Source of the DNA: Candidatus Dojkabacteria bacterium
GTDB lineage: Bacteria > Patescibacteriota > Dojkabacteria > B142 > OLB20
Length of the DNA: 16,310 bases
NCBI GenBank assembly: GCA_020429485.1
Contig: JAGQLK010000008.1
Coordinates: 1 to 16,310 of the forward strand
Direction of reading: 5' to 3'
A program made the position numbers and the translations under genes. The notes beneath the pieces are model-generated. The model was not told the DNA's origin, made no database searches, and saw only the letters and a list, made by a program, of their open reading frames with translations. The stretch's first letter is position 1. Every line of letters starts with the position of its first letter. Shown one piece after another: positions 1-7,219 of the stretch.

Positions 1-490
1 CAAAGCCATCTGGAGCAAAGCCAAGCATAAAATCTTCTACTTGTTTACGTTTCAATTTCCTGGAACGAACGTATTTTCTAGCTTCTTCACCTGTAGAATG
101 TTCAAAGAGAATATACTTAAAGAACTTTGCAGCAATAGTATTGGCTTCAATTAGCTTTTGTTTTTCTTCACGGATTTTCTTATCTCTTGGGGATAATTTT
201 CTTTCGATCTTTACACCTGCTTTCTTGGCTGCTATTTCTAAAGCTCTAGGAAAATCAAGATTCTCGATCTTTTGAATAAAATTGATAACGTCACCGCCTT
301 CTCCACATCCAAAGCACTTATATAATCTCAATTCTGGATTGACTGAAAATGATGGTGACTTCTCTTGATGGAAAGGGCAGAGCCCAAAGTGATTTCTACC
401 AGTTTTCTTCAAAGTAGGTACATATTCCTGTACAACAGATACAATATCTAATCTATCTTTTACTTCTTGAATTTGATCTCTTCCGTCCAA
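1..490 (-). CDS. dnaG: DNA primase DnaG, N-terminal part (3' end outside window)
   Basis: DnaG synthesises the RNA primers that start leading- and lagging-strand DNA synthesis and works with the replicative helicase. About 163 codons are visible. The N-terminal CHC2 zinc-binding domain is intact: C38-P-F-H41 and C59-F-G-C62, with the family phrases CPFHQEKSPSFSV and YKCFGCGEGGD. Residues from about 95 lead into the catalytic core, but the Toprim residues lie beyond base 1. The start is taken as TTG at 490: an in-frame TAG lies seven codons upstream, no ATG lies between, and translation from TTG gives MDGRDQIQEVKDRLDIVSVV, a normal DnaG N-terminus. An AGG lies about 8 nt upstream, the only SD-like core here besides dnaN. 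Transcription runs away from the lipoprotein gene, whose terminator isolates it. Family call is very secure; the start codon is less so. Confidence 0.95.
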   Translation of the reverse strand, partial: MDGRDQIQEVKDRLDIVSVVQEYVPTLKKTGRNHFGLCPFHQEKSPSFSVNPELRLYKCFGCGEGGDVINFIQKIENLDFPRALEIAAKKAGVKIERKLSPRDKKIREEKQKLIEANTIAAKFFKYILFEHSTGEEARKYVRSRKLKRKQVEDFMLGFAPDGF

Positions 491-501
491 TGAATTTACC
501 T

Positions 502-530
502 GATATGTCTAAGTTTAACACATATGACAA
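502..530 (-). promoter_or_regulatory. Candidate sigma70-type promoter for dnaG
   Basis: On the minus strand TTGTCA (525-530, 5 of 6 matches to TTGACA) is followed after 17 bp by CATATC (502-507, only 3 of 6 to TATAAT). The predicted transcript start would be only a few bases before the TTG start codon and would cut into the SD-like AGG, so either the -10 is misplaced or the leader is nearly absent. This is a weak call based on spacing and the good -35. Confidence 0.3.
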
Positions 531-570
531 GCATTAATCCTTAATTTAAGCTGAATTACTTAGTACAAAT

Positions 571-598
571 AAAAAAAGGAAGCAAATAGCTTCCTTTT
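571..598 (-). terminator. Intrinsic terminator of the lipoprotein gene
   Basis: Read on the minus strand, AAAAGGAAGC and GCTTCCTTTT form a perfect 10-bp stem around a 5-nt loop, and the T-tract runs on directly (seven T in total, then ATTTG). It begins 17 bp after the lipoprotein stop codon and precedes dnaG. Because the stem is flanked by A on one side and T on the other it may also work on plus-strand transcripts, but no plus-strand gene ends here. Confidence 0.85.
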
Positions 599-615
599 AG
601 TATTTTCTAGTATTA

Positions 616-1203
616 TTACTCTCCTAGAGAAAGTTTGAATTTAGCAATTGAATCCTTTAAATTCTGAATTTCAGTTGCATCTGCATCAGGTTCATAAGTT
701 GCATTCACACTGAATACATCTGCTTCTGTTTGACCTGCTTCGTATACTGTCTTGTTAACTGACACTAATGAAGTTGTACCAACCTCTGTTTCAAATGAAG
801 CTGTGATAACATTTGAACATCCATACATTCCACCATCATCGATAACTGCTGATTCCTCAACATTACCATCTAATAATGAAGCTAGTTGATCTGCAATATC
901 TGCGCATTCTTCATCCGTTGGTTTTGCACCTACTTCTTCATTTGGTGTCACAACTAGACCTAGATTGTTTGAACCACCAATGTCATTTGTAGTTGAACTT
1001 CTGTAAGAAAGATCTTGTAACTCATTATCATACTCTTCATAATCTGATGGGTAATAAAAGACATATCCATCTTGTTCCATCATTGATAAATTATCATTAA
1101 CAATATCATCACCAGAGAATGTAGTATCTGATCCTGGAATACATGCTGTTAATGCGATTGCGGTAACTGCTAATGTGGTAGCAGACTTAATAAATCTATT
1201 CAT
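616..1203 (-). CDS. Orphan secreted lipoprotein
   Basis: 195 residues, product unknown. The N-terminus is a lipoprotein signal: MNRFIKS (positive), a hydrophobic stretch TTLAVTAIA, and lipobox L18-T-A-C21. The mature protein would be lipid-anchored at Cys21 on the outer face of the membrane. It is acidic, rich in Asp, Glu, Ser and Thr, with a Tyr/Asp-rich stretch near residues 47-60 (YVFYYPSDYEEYDNE) and two further cysteines (in EECADIA and YGCSNV) that could form a disulphide. The frame is open up to 1290, but the extra 29 residues are hydrophobic, Cys-rich and precede a textbook lipoprotein start, so the ATG at 1203 is preferred. It is a single-gene unit closed by the terminator at 571-598 and divergent from argS. 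I do not recognise the family. Confidence 0.75.
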   Translation of the reverse strand: MNRFIKSATTLAVTAIALTACIPGSDTTFSGDDIVNDNLSMMEQDGYVFYYPSDYEEYDNELQDLSYRSSTTNDIGGSNNLGLVVTPNEEVGAKPTDEECADIADQLASLLDGNVEESAVIDDGGMYGCSNVITASFETEVGTTSLVSVNKTVYEAGQTEADVFSVNATYEPDADATEIQNLKDSIAKFKLSLGE

Positions 1204-1221
1204 TAAGTAGAAATAAAAAAT

Positions 1222-1227
1222 TAAATA
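1222..1227 (-). promoter_or_regulatory. Weak -10-like hexamer for the lipoprotein gene
   Basis: TATTTA on the minus strand lies 18 nt upstream of the ATG at 1203, the spacing seen before most genes of this window. No good -35 is found at 16-18 bp. No Shine-Dalgarno sequence lies in the AT-only leader. Low confidence on sequence alone. Confidence 0.25.
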
Positions 1228-1320
1228 TTCGCAGTGGCATAAGCATATCATTAAACATATTGATTGTACAGCGAATATATAGCTATTCATGATGTTTGAC
1301 GATTAAAGTTTCTAGAATGA

Positions 1321-1349
1321 ACGACATTTTGAATAGAGTAGGGTATAAT
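1321..1349 (+). promoter_or_regulatory. Promoter of argS
   Basis: ACGACA (1321-1326, 4 of 6 to TTGACA) is separated by 17 bp from a perfect TATAAT (1344-1349). The predicted transcript start near 1356 gives a leader of about 17 nt. No Shine-Dalgarno sequence precedes the ATG at 1373. Confidence 0.6.
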
Positions 1350-1372
1350 ATCCACGTATTTGTTATCTAGAT

Positions 1373-3253
1373 ATGAATAAGAGCACATCATTTTATGATG
1401 ATCCAAACATTAACTTGGTAGATCCCGGTGATTGGGATGCATCCAAATCAATTGTTGCCCAAATAAAAAACGCAATATTATCCGTCGCAGAAATTGACTT
1501 AGATGATATTACAGTTGAAGTTCCAAACGAAATGTCGCATGGTGACTACTCAACTAATATTGCCTTACAATTAGCTCAAAAAGAATCAGCTAATCCAAGA
1601 GAACTCGCAGAGAGGTATGTAGAGGCATTAAACAAAAAAGAAGCGTTGAAAAAAGTTGTAGATACGATAGAAGTTGCTGGACCAGGCTTTATTAACTTCA
1701 AACTTAAGTCAACATTTCTCTTAGACGAGTTACAGAACATAATCACTAACGATGATTTTGGTAGTAATGATATTCTCTCCGAGAAGAGAATTATGGTTGA
1801 ATACGCCCATCCTAATCCATTCAAAGTGATTCATATTGGTCATATGAGGAATGTTTTCTATGGCGAATCACTTATCCGGATATTAGAAGCCCAAGGAGCA
1901 GAAGTTATTAGGACCAACTATCAAGGTGATGTGGGTATGCACGTAGCTAAATCAATTTGGGGAATGATGGAAAAGCTAAAAGAAGAGGGGATCACATTCG
2001 AAGATTTATCTAAAAGGACACTTGAAGAGCGAATGGCTTTTATCGGAAAATCCTACGCACTAGGCGCAACCGCTTACGAAGAGGACAAGGCTAAGCAACA
2101 AGATATCAAGGATCTTAACTTTATGGTATATGCTGTAGCACAAAAAGACGAGATGCAAAAACATGGGTGGGATGCAAAGGTCAAATACATCGAGTTTGTA
2201 GAACATGAGAAATACTCAATAGAAGATGTAGAAAAATTCTGGAAAGAAGGTGTGAAGTGGAGTCTAGAATCAGATCATATATTTTATAACAGGGTAAACT
2301 CAACTTTTGTCAGAGAATATATGGAATCAGAAACCATGTATTTCAGTGAACAGAATATAGAGAAGGCAAAAGAGAAGGGTATATTAGTTGAAAGTGAAGG
2401 AGCAATAGTCTTTAAAGGTGAAGAATATGATTTACATACACGTGTATTTGTAAATTCACTTGGTTTACCTACATACGAAGGAAAGGATCTCGGTCTTGCA
2501 CCAATGCAATTTAATGACTATGGAGAAATTGATCTGTGTATTCACAATGTTGCTGTAGAACAGAAAGAATATTTCAAGGTTATTTTCAAAGTATTAGAAC
2601 TATTAAACCCTGAAGATTACGCTGGCAGGTCATATCATACAGGCTATGAATTTGTTGGACTAAAAACAGGTAAAATGTCCTCTAGAAAAGGTAAAGTCGT
2701 GTTGGCACAAGATATTTTAGATGAAGCAAAAGCAAAGATAAGTGAGTTAATAAAAGATAGAGATGTTGATAATAAAGATGATGTTGCAGAAGAAGTAGGC
2801 AAAGCAGCTGTAAAATACTCTTTTCTTAACATAAGCCCTAAGACCTACCTGGCTTTTGATCTGGAAGCAAGCCTTAATTTCGAAGGAAACTCTGGCCCAT
2901 ACTTGCAATACACGTTTGCTCGTGCAAATAAAATCACTACATCAAATGATGAAATACTTGATCTGGATAATCTATCTGAGAATTTGAATGAGCAAGAAAC
3001 CATGGTGTTGAGACTATTAACTCGTTTCCCAGAAGTAGTTATTGAGGCTGGAAAAGCCCTAGCTCCAAATATAATCTGTAGTTATTTATTTGAGTTTGCT
3101 CAAGCATATAATAGTTTCTACAAGCATAATAGAATATTGGACGAGGAAAATGAGCAGATAAAAAATACTCGATTAGTATTAAATCAAGCGGCTAAAATAG
3201 TACTTGCAAAAGGTCTTGATTTACTGGGAATAGAGACTGTCGAAGCTATGTAG
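1373..3253 (+). CDS. argS: Arginyl-tRNA synthetase (class I)
   Basis: Charges tRNA-Arg with arginine using ATP in the cytoplasm; class Ic synthetase that needs bound tRNA for amino-acid activation. 626 residues, within the family range. Visible landmarks: an N-terminal additional domain (about 25-120) with the pattern GDYSTNIALQLA; the Rossmann catalytic core with HPNPFKVIHIGHMRN, HIGH at 154-157; the KMSKS-type loop GKMSSRKG at 433-440; and the C-terminal DALR anticodon-binding domain beginning near GNSGPYLQYTFARANKI (505-521). It follows a perfect TATAAT promoter, divergent from the lipoprotein gene. The 3' end overlaps the convergent transglutaminase-like gene by 8 bp and no hairpin terminator follows its stop, so its transcript should run antisense into that gene. 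The first ~20 residues before the conserved domain are unconserved by eye; the ATG at 1373 is the natural start relative to the promoter. Confidence 0.97.
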   Translation: MNKSTSFYDDPNINLVDPGDWDASKSIVAQIKNAILSVAEIDLDDITVEVPNEMSHGDYSTNIALQLAQKESANPRELAERYVEALNKKEALKKVVDTIEVAGPGFINFKLKSTFLLDELQNIITNDDFGSNDILSEKRIMVEYAHPNPFKVIHIGHMRNVFYGESLIRILEAQGAEVIRTNYQGDVGMHVAKSIWGMMEKLKEEGITFEDLSKRTLEERMAFIGKSYALGATAYEEDKAKQQDIKDLNFMVYAVAQKDEMQKHGWDAKVKYIEFVEHEKYSIEDVEKFWKEGVKWSLESDHIFYNRVNSTFVREYMESETMYFSEQNIEKAKEKGILVESEGAIVFKGEEYDLHTRVFVNSLGLPTYEGKDLGLAPMQFNDYGEIDLCIHNVAVEQKEYFKVIFKVLELLNPEDYAGRSYHTGYEFVGLKTGKMSSRKGKVVLAQDILDEAKAKISELIKDRDVDNKDDVAEEVGKAAVKYSFLNISPKTYLAFDLEASLNFEGNSGPYLQYTFARANKITTSNDEILDLDNLSENLNEQETMVLRLLTRFPEVVIEAGKALAPNIICSYLFEFAQAYNSFYKHNRILDEENEQIKNTRLVLNQAAKIVLAKGLDLLGIETVEAM

Positions 3254-4997
3254 TCTTTTTCTTTTTCTTTTTGGAACTAATAAACATATACCCTAGAAAA
3301 ATCACAGATGAACCTGTGATAAATATCCCTAATAGTATAAATAAAATTGATAGTTGTGACATATCGTAACTCGAAAAATCAAAGTCTTTAAAAAGCTTAG
3401 CTAAATCATTGCTTTTTTCGGGATATTTTTCAAGTATTTGCTGTTGGGATAGCATCTCAGAAGTATTTGGTACACTATCAGTAACACTGATTGCAAAGTC
3501 TGGTGGATTTAGCTCAACATCATCACCATAACTTATTCTCTCAACCATTGCAGGAGTATTTGGACCATCACCAGCTACATGGGTGAAGAAATGGTTTAAA
3601 TCTCCACCAATCAATGCTGGGCCTGATTCTCCCCAAGTTACATCAACACTAATCCAGCTATCGTTACCAGGCAGATATACTTGTACCCATTGATGAGCCT
3701 CTTGTTCTGATTCGGCTAATTTAGAATCATACCCATATCCAAAAGCAGCTCTAGCAGGAATTCCTTCCGCTCTAGTTAATGTTAAAAATAGATCGGAATA
3801 TTCCATACATACTGCAGCACCTCCTTGCAATGTTTTCAGCGCACCCTGCCTCTCATTTAAACCGAACCTCTTTACTTGGCTATAGTCAATGGTGTCAATC
3901 ACATGCTCATATGTATTCAAGATAATATGATACACATTCTGCTCATCACCTTTTAGCGTTGTTGCTAAGCCTTGGATCTCTGCACTATCAACTTCCCAAT
4001 ATTCTGCTTGCCCAGTATATTCATCAAGCAATATGCCTTCATAATCCCCGATCACTCCACTGTTAGTCTCGTCTGCTTCAACCCCAATATTAGTTACTAT
4101 TGCGTATCCTTCAAGGATAATCTGGGCATTTTGATGGGTAGGAATTTTAAAATAACCGATTAAATTCCCTTCCTCATCTTCTACAATTTGAAATGGCTCA
4201 GGACTAATCTTTGTATAATACACAGTCTGAGATATTAGGCTTTCTTTGATGTCTCTAGGCATAATTAATCGATACTCATTGAAGAAACCTGTATCAGATG
4301 CATCAGTTGCATTAGCCTCTTGTGTAATCAAGAAATTATAATTCTGAGTTCTTCCTATCTGTAACCAGATTGTTGTTCCAATTAATGATTCTTGGGTAAA
4401 TGAGTACATCCTATAACTCTCGCCTGTTTCGCTCTGATGTTCTGATGGTATTACAAAATTTTCTTCTTCATAGCTTTGAGCAACATTTACAACTGTATTG
4501 TATTTAATTGCAGTTTGCCCCTCTTCAAACTTAAATCCCTCTGCAAAACCAGGTGCGTATACATCGATTAGTGCTCCTTTATCCTCAACTAAACCTGGAT
4601 TCACATATTCGATACTGAAAGTGATTGTTTCTCCCCCTCTGATAGATCTAGGATACTGCACTTCTAATTGAGCTGAGTTTTCATCAATGGTTGTGGTATA
4701 GTCTCTTTCAACGCCTTCTGCAACTATTTTCACTCCATCTACAACTGATTGAATAGTGTCTTTCTTAGAATTAATTACGCTTATGTGAAAAGTCTCTGTA
4801 TTACTATTGGATATTAATAACTCAGTAGAATTATTGGTTACACTGTGGGTCTCAACTATTCTAAACTCACCAGTGGCTTCTAATGTATACTCTCTATTAA
4901 TCTGTACGTTAAAATCAGCAGCTAGTACTGGCGATATTAAGGCCATGAAACCAAGAGATAGAAAACTGATTATAGTCGCATAAAGGAATTTGGGCAT
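3246..4997 (-). CDS. Secreted transglutaminase-like protein with C-terminal membrane anchor
   Basis: 583 residues. A Sec signal peptide (MPKFLYATI... ending VLAA near residue 27) is followed by a long beta-rich ectodomain (about 28-330), then a transglutaminase-like/papain-fold domain with the expected triad: Cys397 in GGAAVCMEYSDLF, His435 in EAHQWVQVYLPG, Asp452 in WISVDVTWGES. A hydrophobic helix at about 549-573 is followed by SSKKKKKKTT, a stop-transfer signal leaving the lysine tail in the cytoplasm. Topology is therefore ectodomain outside, anchored at the C-terminus. Bacterial proteins of this fold are often cysteine proteases or peptide-processing enzymes rather than cross-linkers; the substrate cannot be read here. 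It overlaps argS by 8 bp tail to tail and is divergent from the S51 peptidase across 80 bp. Six lysines are encoded by three copies of AAAAAG. Confidence 0.85.
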   Translation of the reverse strand: MPKFLYATIISFLSLGFMALISPVLAADFNVQINREYTLEATGEFRIVETHSVTNNSTELLISNSNTETFHISVINSKKDTIQSVVDGVKIVAEGVERDYTTTIDENSAQLEVQYPRSIRGGETITFSIEYVNPGLVEDKGALIDVYAPGFAEGFKFEEGQTAIKYNTVVNVAQSYEEENFVIPSEHQSETGESYRMYSFTQESLIGTTIWLQIGRTQNYNFLITQEANATDASDTGFFNEYRLIMPRDIKESLISQTVYYTKISPEPFQIVEDEEGNLIGYFKIPTHQNAQIILEGYAIVTNIGVEADETNSGVIGDYEGILLDEYTGQAEYWEVDSAEIQGLATTLKGDEQNVYHIILNTYEHVIDTIDYSQVKRFGLNERQGALKTLQGGAAVCMEYSDLFLTLTRAEGIPARAAFGYGYDSKLAESEQEAHQWVQVYLPGNDSWISVDVTWGESGPALIGGDLNHFFTHVAGDGPNTPAMVERISYGDDVELNPPDFAISVTDSVPNTSEMLSQQQILEKYPEKSNDLAKLFKDFDFSSYDMSQLSILFILLGIFITGSSVIFLGYMFISSKKKKKKTT

Positions 4998-5023
4998 GTG
5001 AATATTTTACTTGGAATAAACCA

Positions 5024-5029
5024 AATATA
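5024..5029 (-). promoter_or_regulatory. Candidate -10 for the transglutaminase-like gene
   Basis: TATATT on the minus strand, 5 of 6 to consensus, lies 26 nt upstream of the ATG at 4997. No convincing -35 accompanies it. A second hexamer, TAAAAT, lies only 6 nt before the ATG and would give a leaderless transcript. The 80-bp gap 4998-5077 serves both divergent genes. Confidence 0.3.
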
Positions 5030-5053
5030 CAATTGTTGACTAGAATATAAGTG

Positions 5054-5059
5054 TATAAT
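5054..5059 (+). promoter_or_regulatory. -10 element for the S51 peptidase gene
   Basis: A perfect TATAAT lies 18 nt upstream of the ATG at 5078. A TTGACT (5036-5041) is present but only 12 bp away, too close for normal sigma70 spacing, so the -35 is uncertain. No Shine-Dalgarno sequence is seen in the AATAAATAAACTTAAATAA-type leader. Confidence 0.5.
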
Positions 5060-5077
5060 AAATAAACTTAAATAATC

Positions 5078-5743
5078 ATGAAATTATTTCTAACCTCAAG
5101 CACAATTACACCTGAATTAATTTTAGACTTTGAACTATTTTCCGGAAAACCTATTAATTCGATTGAGGCTGCATTCATACCAGATGCTGGCTATACTCCA
5201 CAGATCGAAGATAAAACCTGGATAGAGAATGAATATCTAGAATTAGTAAATGATTTAAACTGGAAAGTCGATTTATTTCCTCTGGAAAGCAAAACGCATC
5301 AAGAACTCGATATGTTATTTAATTATGATGTTATCTATGTTAATGGTGGCTTTAGTGGTTATTTGGCTCAAATAATGAGGAAATCAGGCTTTGATAAATT
5401 ATTACCAGCGTTACTCAAATCAAATGTAATTTACGTAGGATCCTCGGCAGGTAGTATGGTGCTGTCAGAGATACAAGATGCCTCAAGTTGGTATATTGGT
5501 GAGCCAGAACCAGAAGCGATAGACATACCTGGACTTGGATATATTGACTTCCAGATATATCCGCACTATCGTGATGAGCTATACACTCCAATAGTAGCTA
5601 ATATTAATCCAGATATTGATTATCTTTTATTGAGAGATGGTCAAGCAGTGCAAATAAATGATAATGCTATTAAATACTTAGGCTCAAATATAATAGCCCT
5701 TGAGAAAGGCGAACGAGTGATTATTAACCAAACTAAAAACTAA
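5078..5743 (+). CDS. Peptidase S51 family protein (dipeptidase E / cyanophycinase-like)
   Basis: 221 residues, close to the length of dipeptidase E (PepE), a cytoplasmic serine peptidase of the class I glutamine-amidotransferase-like fold. The nucleophile elbow is V-G-S-S-A-G-S at 120-126, with Ser123 in the G-x-S-A-G position. A strand before it, DVIYVNGGFSGYL, matches the family's oxyanion-side GG motif, and YPHYRDE with His163 supplies the expected histidine. No signal peptide is seen. PepE-type enzymes cleave dipeptides with N-terminal Asp; other S51 members act on cyanophycin breakdown products, and the sequence alone does not decide. It is the sole gene of its transcription unit, and its last 11 bp overlap the end of the convergent XRE regulator gene. 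No transport or amino-acid gene adjoins it. Confidence 0.85.
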   Translation: MKLFLTSSTITPELILDFELFSGKPINSIEAAFIPDAGYTPQIEDKTWIENEYLELVNDLNWKVDLFPLESKTHQELDMLFNYDVIYVNGGFSGYLAQIMRKSGFDKLLPALLKSNVIYVGSSAGSMVLSEIQDASSWYIGEPEPEAIDIPGLGYIDFQIYPHYRDELYTPIVANINPDIDYLLLRDGQAVQINDNAIKYLGSNIIALEKGERVIINQTKN

Positions 5744-5948
5744 TTAGTTTTAATTTATCAGTCTCACCTAACTCTAATTGCCTAGATATTTTCGATAAGG
5801 TAACTATTGTAGGTGTAACATTCCCATGCTCTATTCTAGAGATTGTTCCGGCTGCTAGACCTGTTCTTCTCTCCAGTTCAAGTTGCGAAATCCCTCTTGA
5901 AGTCCTTAATTCCTTTAGATTTTTACCTAATATTTTAGTGATATTCAT
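5733..5948 (-). CDS. Single-domain XRE/Cro-type HTH regulator
   Basis: 71 residues that are almost entirely one helix-turn-helix domain of the XRE/Cro-C1 family: LGKNLKELRTSRGISQLELERRTGLAAGTISRIEHGNVTPTIVTLSKISRQLEL. The G-x-S-Q-x-x-L-E helix and the recognition helix ending TISRIEHGNVTP are classic. There is no effector or oligomerisation domain. The frame can be opened four codons further at a TTG (5960), but the ATG at 5948 (MNITKILGKNL) is the better start and has a TATATT 20 nt upstream. It overlaps the S51 peptidase gene by 11 bp at the 3' end and is divergent from the GH25 muramidase gene. Its target is unknown; the nearby muramidase promoter or itself are the nearest options. Such small XRE proteins also occur as antitoxins, but no toxin gene is beside it. 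Confidence 0.85.
   Translation of the reverse strand: MNITKILGKNLKELRTSRGISQLELERRTGLAAGTISRIEHGNVTPTIVTLSKISRQLELGETDKLKLISF
5736..5751. repeat. 16-bp perfect palindrome at a convergent gene junction
   Basis: AAAACTAATTAGTTTT is a perfect palindrome centred at 5743/5744, where the S51 peptidase gene stops and the XRE gene ends. It has no spacer and no long T-tract, so as a terminator it would be weak, though in RNA either strand could fold into a short hairpin. It might instead be chance in AT-rich DNA. Confidence 0.35.
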
Positions 5949-5960
5949 AGTTATAAACAA

Positions 5961-5997
5961 TTTGCCAAAATATAGCTCTTTTCACAATGTAGCGTAA
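5961..5997 (-). promoter_or_regulatory. Candidate promoter and small dyad upstream of the XRE gene
   Basis: On the minus strand TTACGC (5992-5997, weak -35), a 17-bp spacer and TATATT (5969-5974) end 20 nt before the ATG at 5948. A small dyad TTTG-C-CAAA (5961-5969) sits just downstream of the -10, where an autoregulatory XRE protein could bind. Both the -35 and the 4-bp dyad arms are weak. Confidence 0.25.
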
Positions 5998-6051
5998 TAC
6001 AAAAATTGAAATATAATTAGCTAAATTACGTATAAAAATATGAAGCTAAAC

Positions 6052-6060
6052 TGATATACT
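6052..6060 (+). promoter_or_regulatory. Extended -10 promoter of the GH25 muramidase gene
   Basis: TGATATACT gives an extended -10 (TG, one base, then TATACT, 5 of 6 to TATAAT). It ends 22 nt before the ATG at 6083, predicting a leader of about 16 nt. No clear -35 is needed or seen, and no Shine-Dalgarno sequence is present. Confidence 0.5.
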
Positions 6061-6082
6061 GTAACTAATCCAATTACTTAAT

Positions 6083-7219
6083 ATGAGCAGAATTAAATAC
6101 ATACTCATAATTATTCTCTTGATAACTATTGTAAGCGCAAATATGCTTACAACTACTCGTACAGCCGTTCAAGATTCAAGCAGAGTAGAGGATTTGCAAG
6201 CCCAAACTGTAAAAAACGACGAGACACTTTTATTAACAGATGTCATGCCAAATTTAAATACGACTGATGCAAATACTATTCAACAATTACAAATCCAAAC
6301 GGCTATCATCTCCAATACAAAGCAGCAAGACAATCAGGAAGTCACAACATTACCATTAGAGAATGGTAAAAATTATATGGGTTCAACATTTGATGCCGGA
6401 TCAACATATCCTTTGACTCTGGTAGATAGGAATCTTGATTCTGGTTCAAACTTTGACACAACTACTCAATCAGGTAGATTTGCAGAAGGCTTAGATGTAT
6501 CTGTCTGGCAAGGATCTATCGATTGGATCCAGGTCTATGATGCTAACTACAAATTTGCATTTGCAAAAGCTACAGAAGGAAATTGTTATGTTGATCCTAC
6601 ATATGAAAGCAATATGATAAATGGTGATAACGCAGGTGTTTACATGGGAGCATACCACTTTGCAAGACCAGATCTGACTGGTGGCAATACACAGCTTCAA
6701 GATGCTAGAAATGAGGCTAGCTGCTTCGCTAGATGGGTGTTACCGTATTTAGAGTATACGAGTCTCGTCCCTGTTTTAGATCTAGAGATTAGTACTGGAT
6801 ACACATGGGCAGAATTATCTGCTTGGACAGAAGAGTTCATGGAAACTTTTAGGCAGCAAACAGGTATAACACCAATCATCTATATCAATTCGAGTTATGC
6901 AAATAATCTAGAATCGTATCTAAATGTATACCCGCTTTGGATTGCTAATTGGACCTTTACAGTGAATTCTACACCTGATACTGGAAGATGGAGTAACTGG
7001 AAAGTATGGCAATATAGCAATGGATACACTTGTAATGGCTGCTCAGAATATGTAACAGTTCCAGGTATTGATGTAAGGGTGGATTTAAATATCTATAATG
7101 GAGATCTAAATCTACTAGAACAACAAATCCTCATCAATCCAAGTAGTGACTTCTTCTCAACGCAACCAATCGTTGACACTTCGCCAAAGTACTATACTCA
7201 ACCAGTCTTTGTTGAATAA
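6083..7219 (+). CDS. Exported GH25-family muramidase (lysozyme)
   Basis: 378 residues. An N-terminal hydrophobic segment (YILIIILLITIVSA, 6-19) acts as signal peptide or anchor. Residues 20-130 are a Thr/Asn/Gln-rich, low-complexity linker. The catalytic domain spans about 134-345 and matches glycoside hydrolase family 25 (Chalaropsis/Cellosyl type): GLDVSVWQGSIDW with Asp138, FAFAKATEG with Glu165, GAYHFARP, and the catalytic DxE pair Asp233-Leu-Glu235 in VPVLDLEIS, then PIIYINSSYA and LWIANW and KVWQYS. Four cysteines (168, 214, 317, 320) could form disulphides outside the cell. The enzyme cleaves the MurNAc-GlcNAc beta-1,4 bond of peptidoglycan. No phage genes adjoin it, so a cellular role (wall remodelling, or attack on a host or competitor cell) is more likely than prophage lysis. 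Its 3' end overlaps the convergent HelD-like gene by 22 bp. Confidence 0.92.
   Translation: MSRIKYILIIILLITIVSANMLTTTRTAVQDSSRVEDLQAQTVKNDETLLLTDVMPNLNTTDANTIQQLQIQTAIISNTKQQDNQEVTTLPLENGKNYMGSTFDAGSTYPLTLVDRNLDSGSNFDTTTQSGRFAEGLDVSVWQGSIDWIQVYDANYKFAFAKATEGNCYVDPTYESNMINGDNAGVYMGAYHFARPDLTGGNTQLQDARNEASCFARWVLPYLEYTSLVPVLDLEISTGYTWAELSAWTEEFMETFRQQTGITPIIYINSSYANNLESYLNVYPLWIANWTFTVNSTPDTGRWSNWKVWQYSNGYTCNGCSEYVTVPGIDVRVDLNIYNGDLNLLEQQILINPSSDFFSTQPIVDTSPKYYTQPVFVE

Noticed and set aside
1204..1290. 29-residue N-terminal extension of the lipoprotein frame up to 1290
   Set aside because: The extension has no lipoprotein or other function visible, and the ATG at 1203 gives a complete signal peptide with a lipobox at the correct distance.
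3254..3272. Repeated AAAAAG codons on the minus strand as a programmed frameshift site
   Set aside because: Each run has five A, not the six needed for A-AAA-AAG, no downstream structure is seen, and the in-frame product ends in a sensible positive stop-transfer tail two residues before the stop.
3301..3320. Inverted repeat ATCACAG / CTGTGAT just after the end of argS, as an argS terminator
   Set aside because: The stem is 7 bp, no T-tract follows on the plus strand, and it lies inside the coding sequence for the C-terminal membrane helix of the opposite gene.
7192..7200. Recoding of UGA (as in Gracilibacteria/Absconditabacteria) based on the single TGA stop
   Set aside because: No accepted gene has an internal TGA, which would be expected if UGA meant glycine; the TGA here is followed after one codon by TAG, so it is uninformative on its own.
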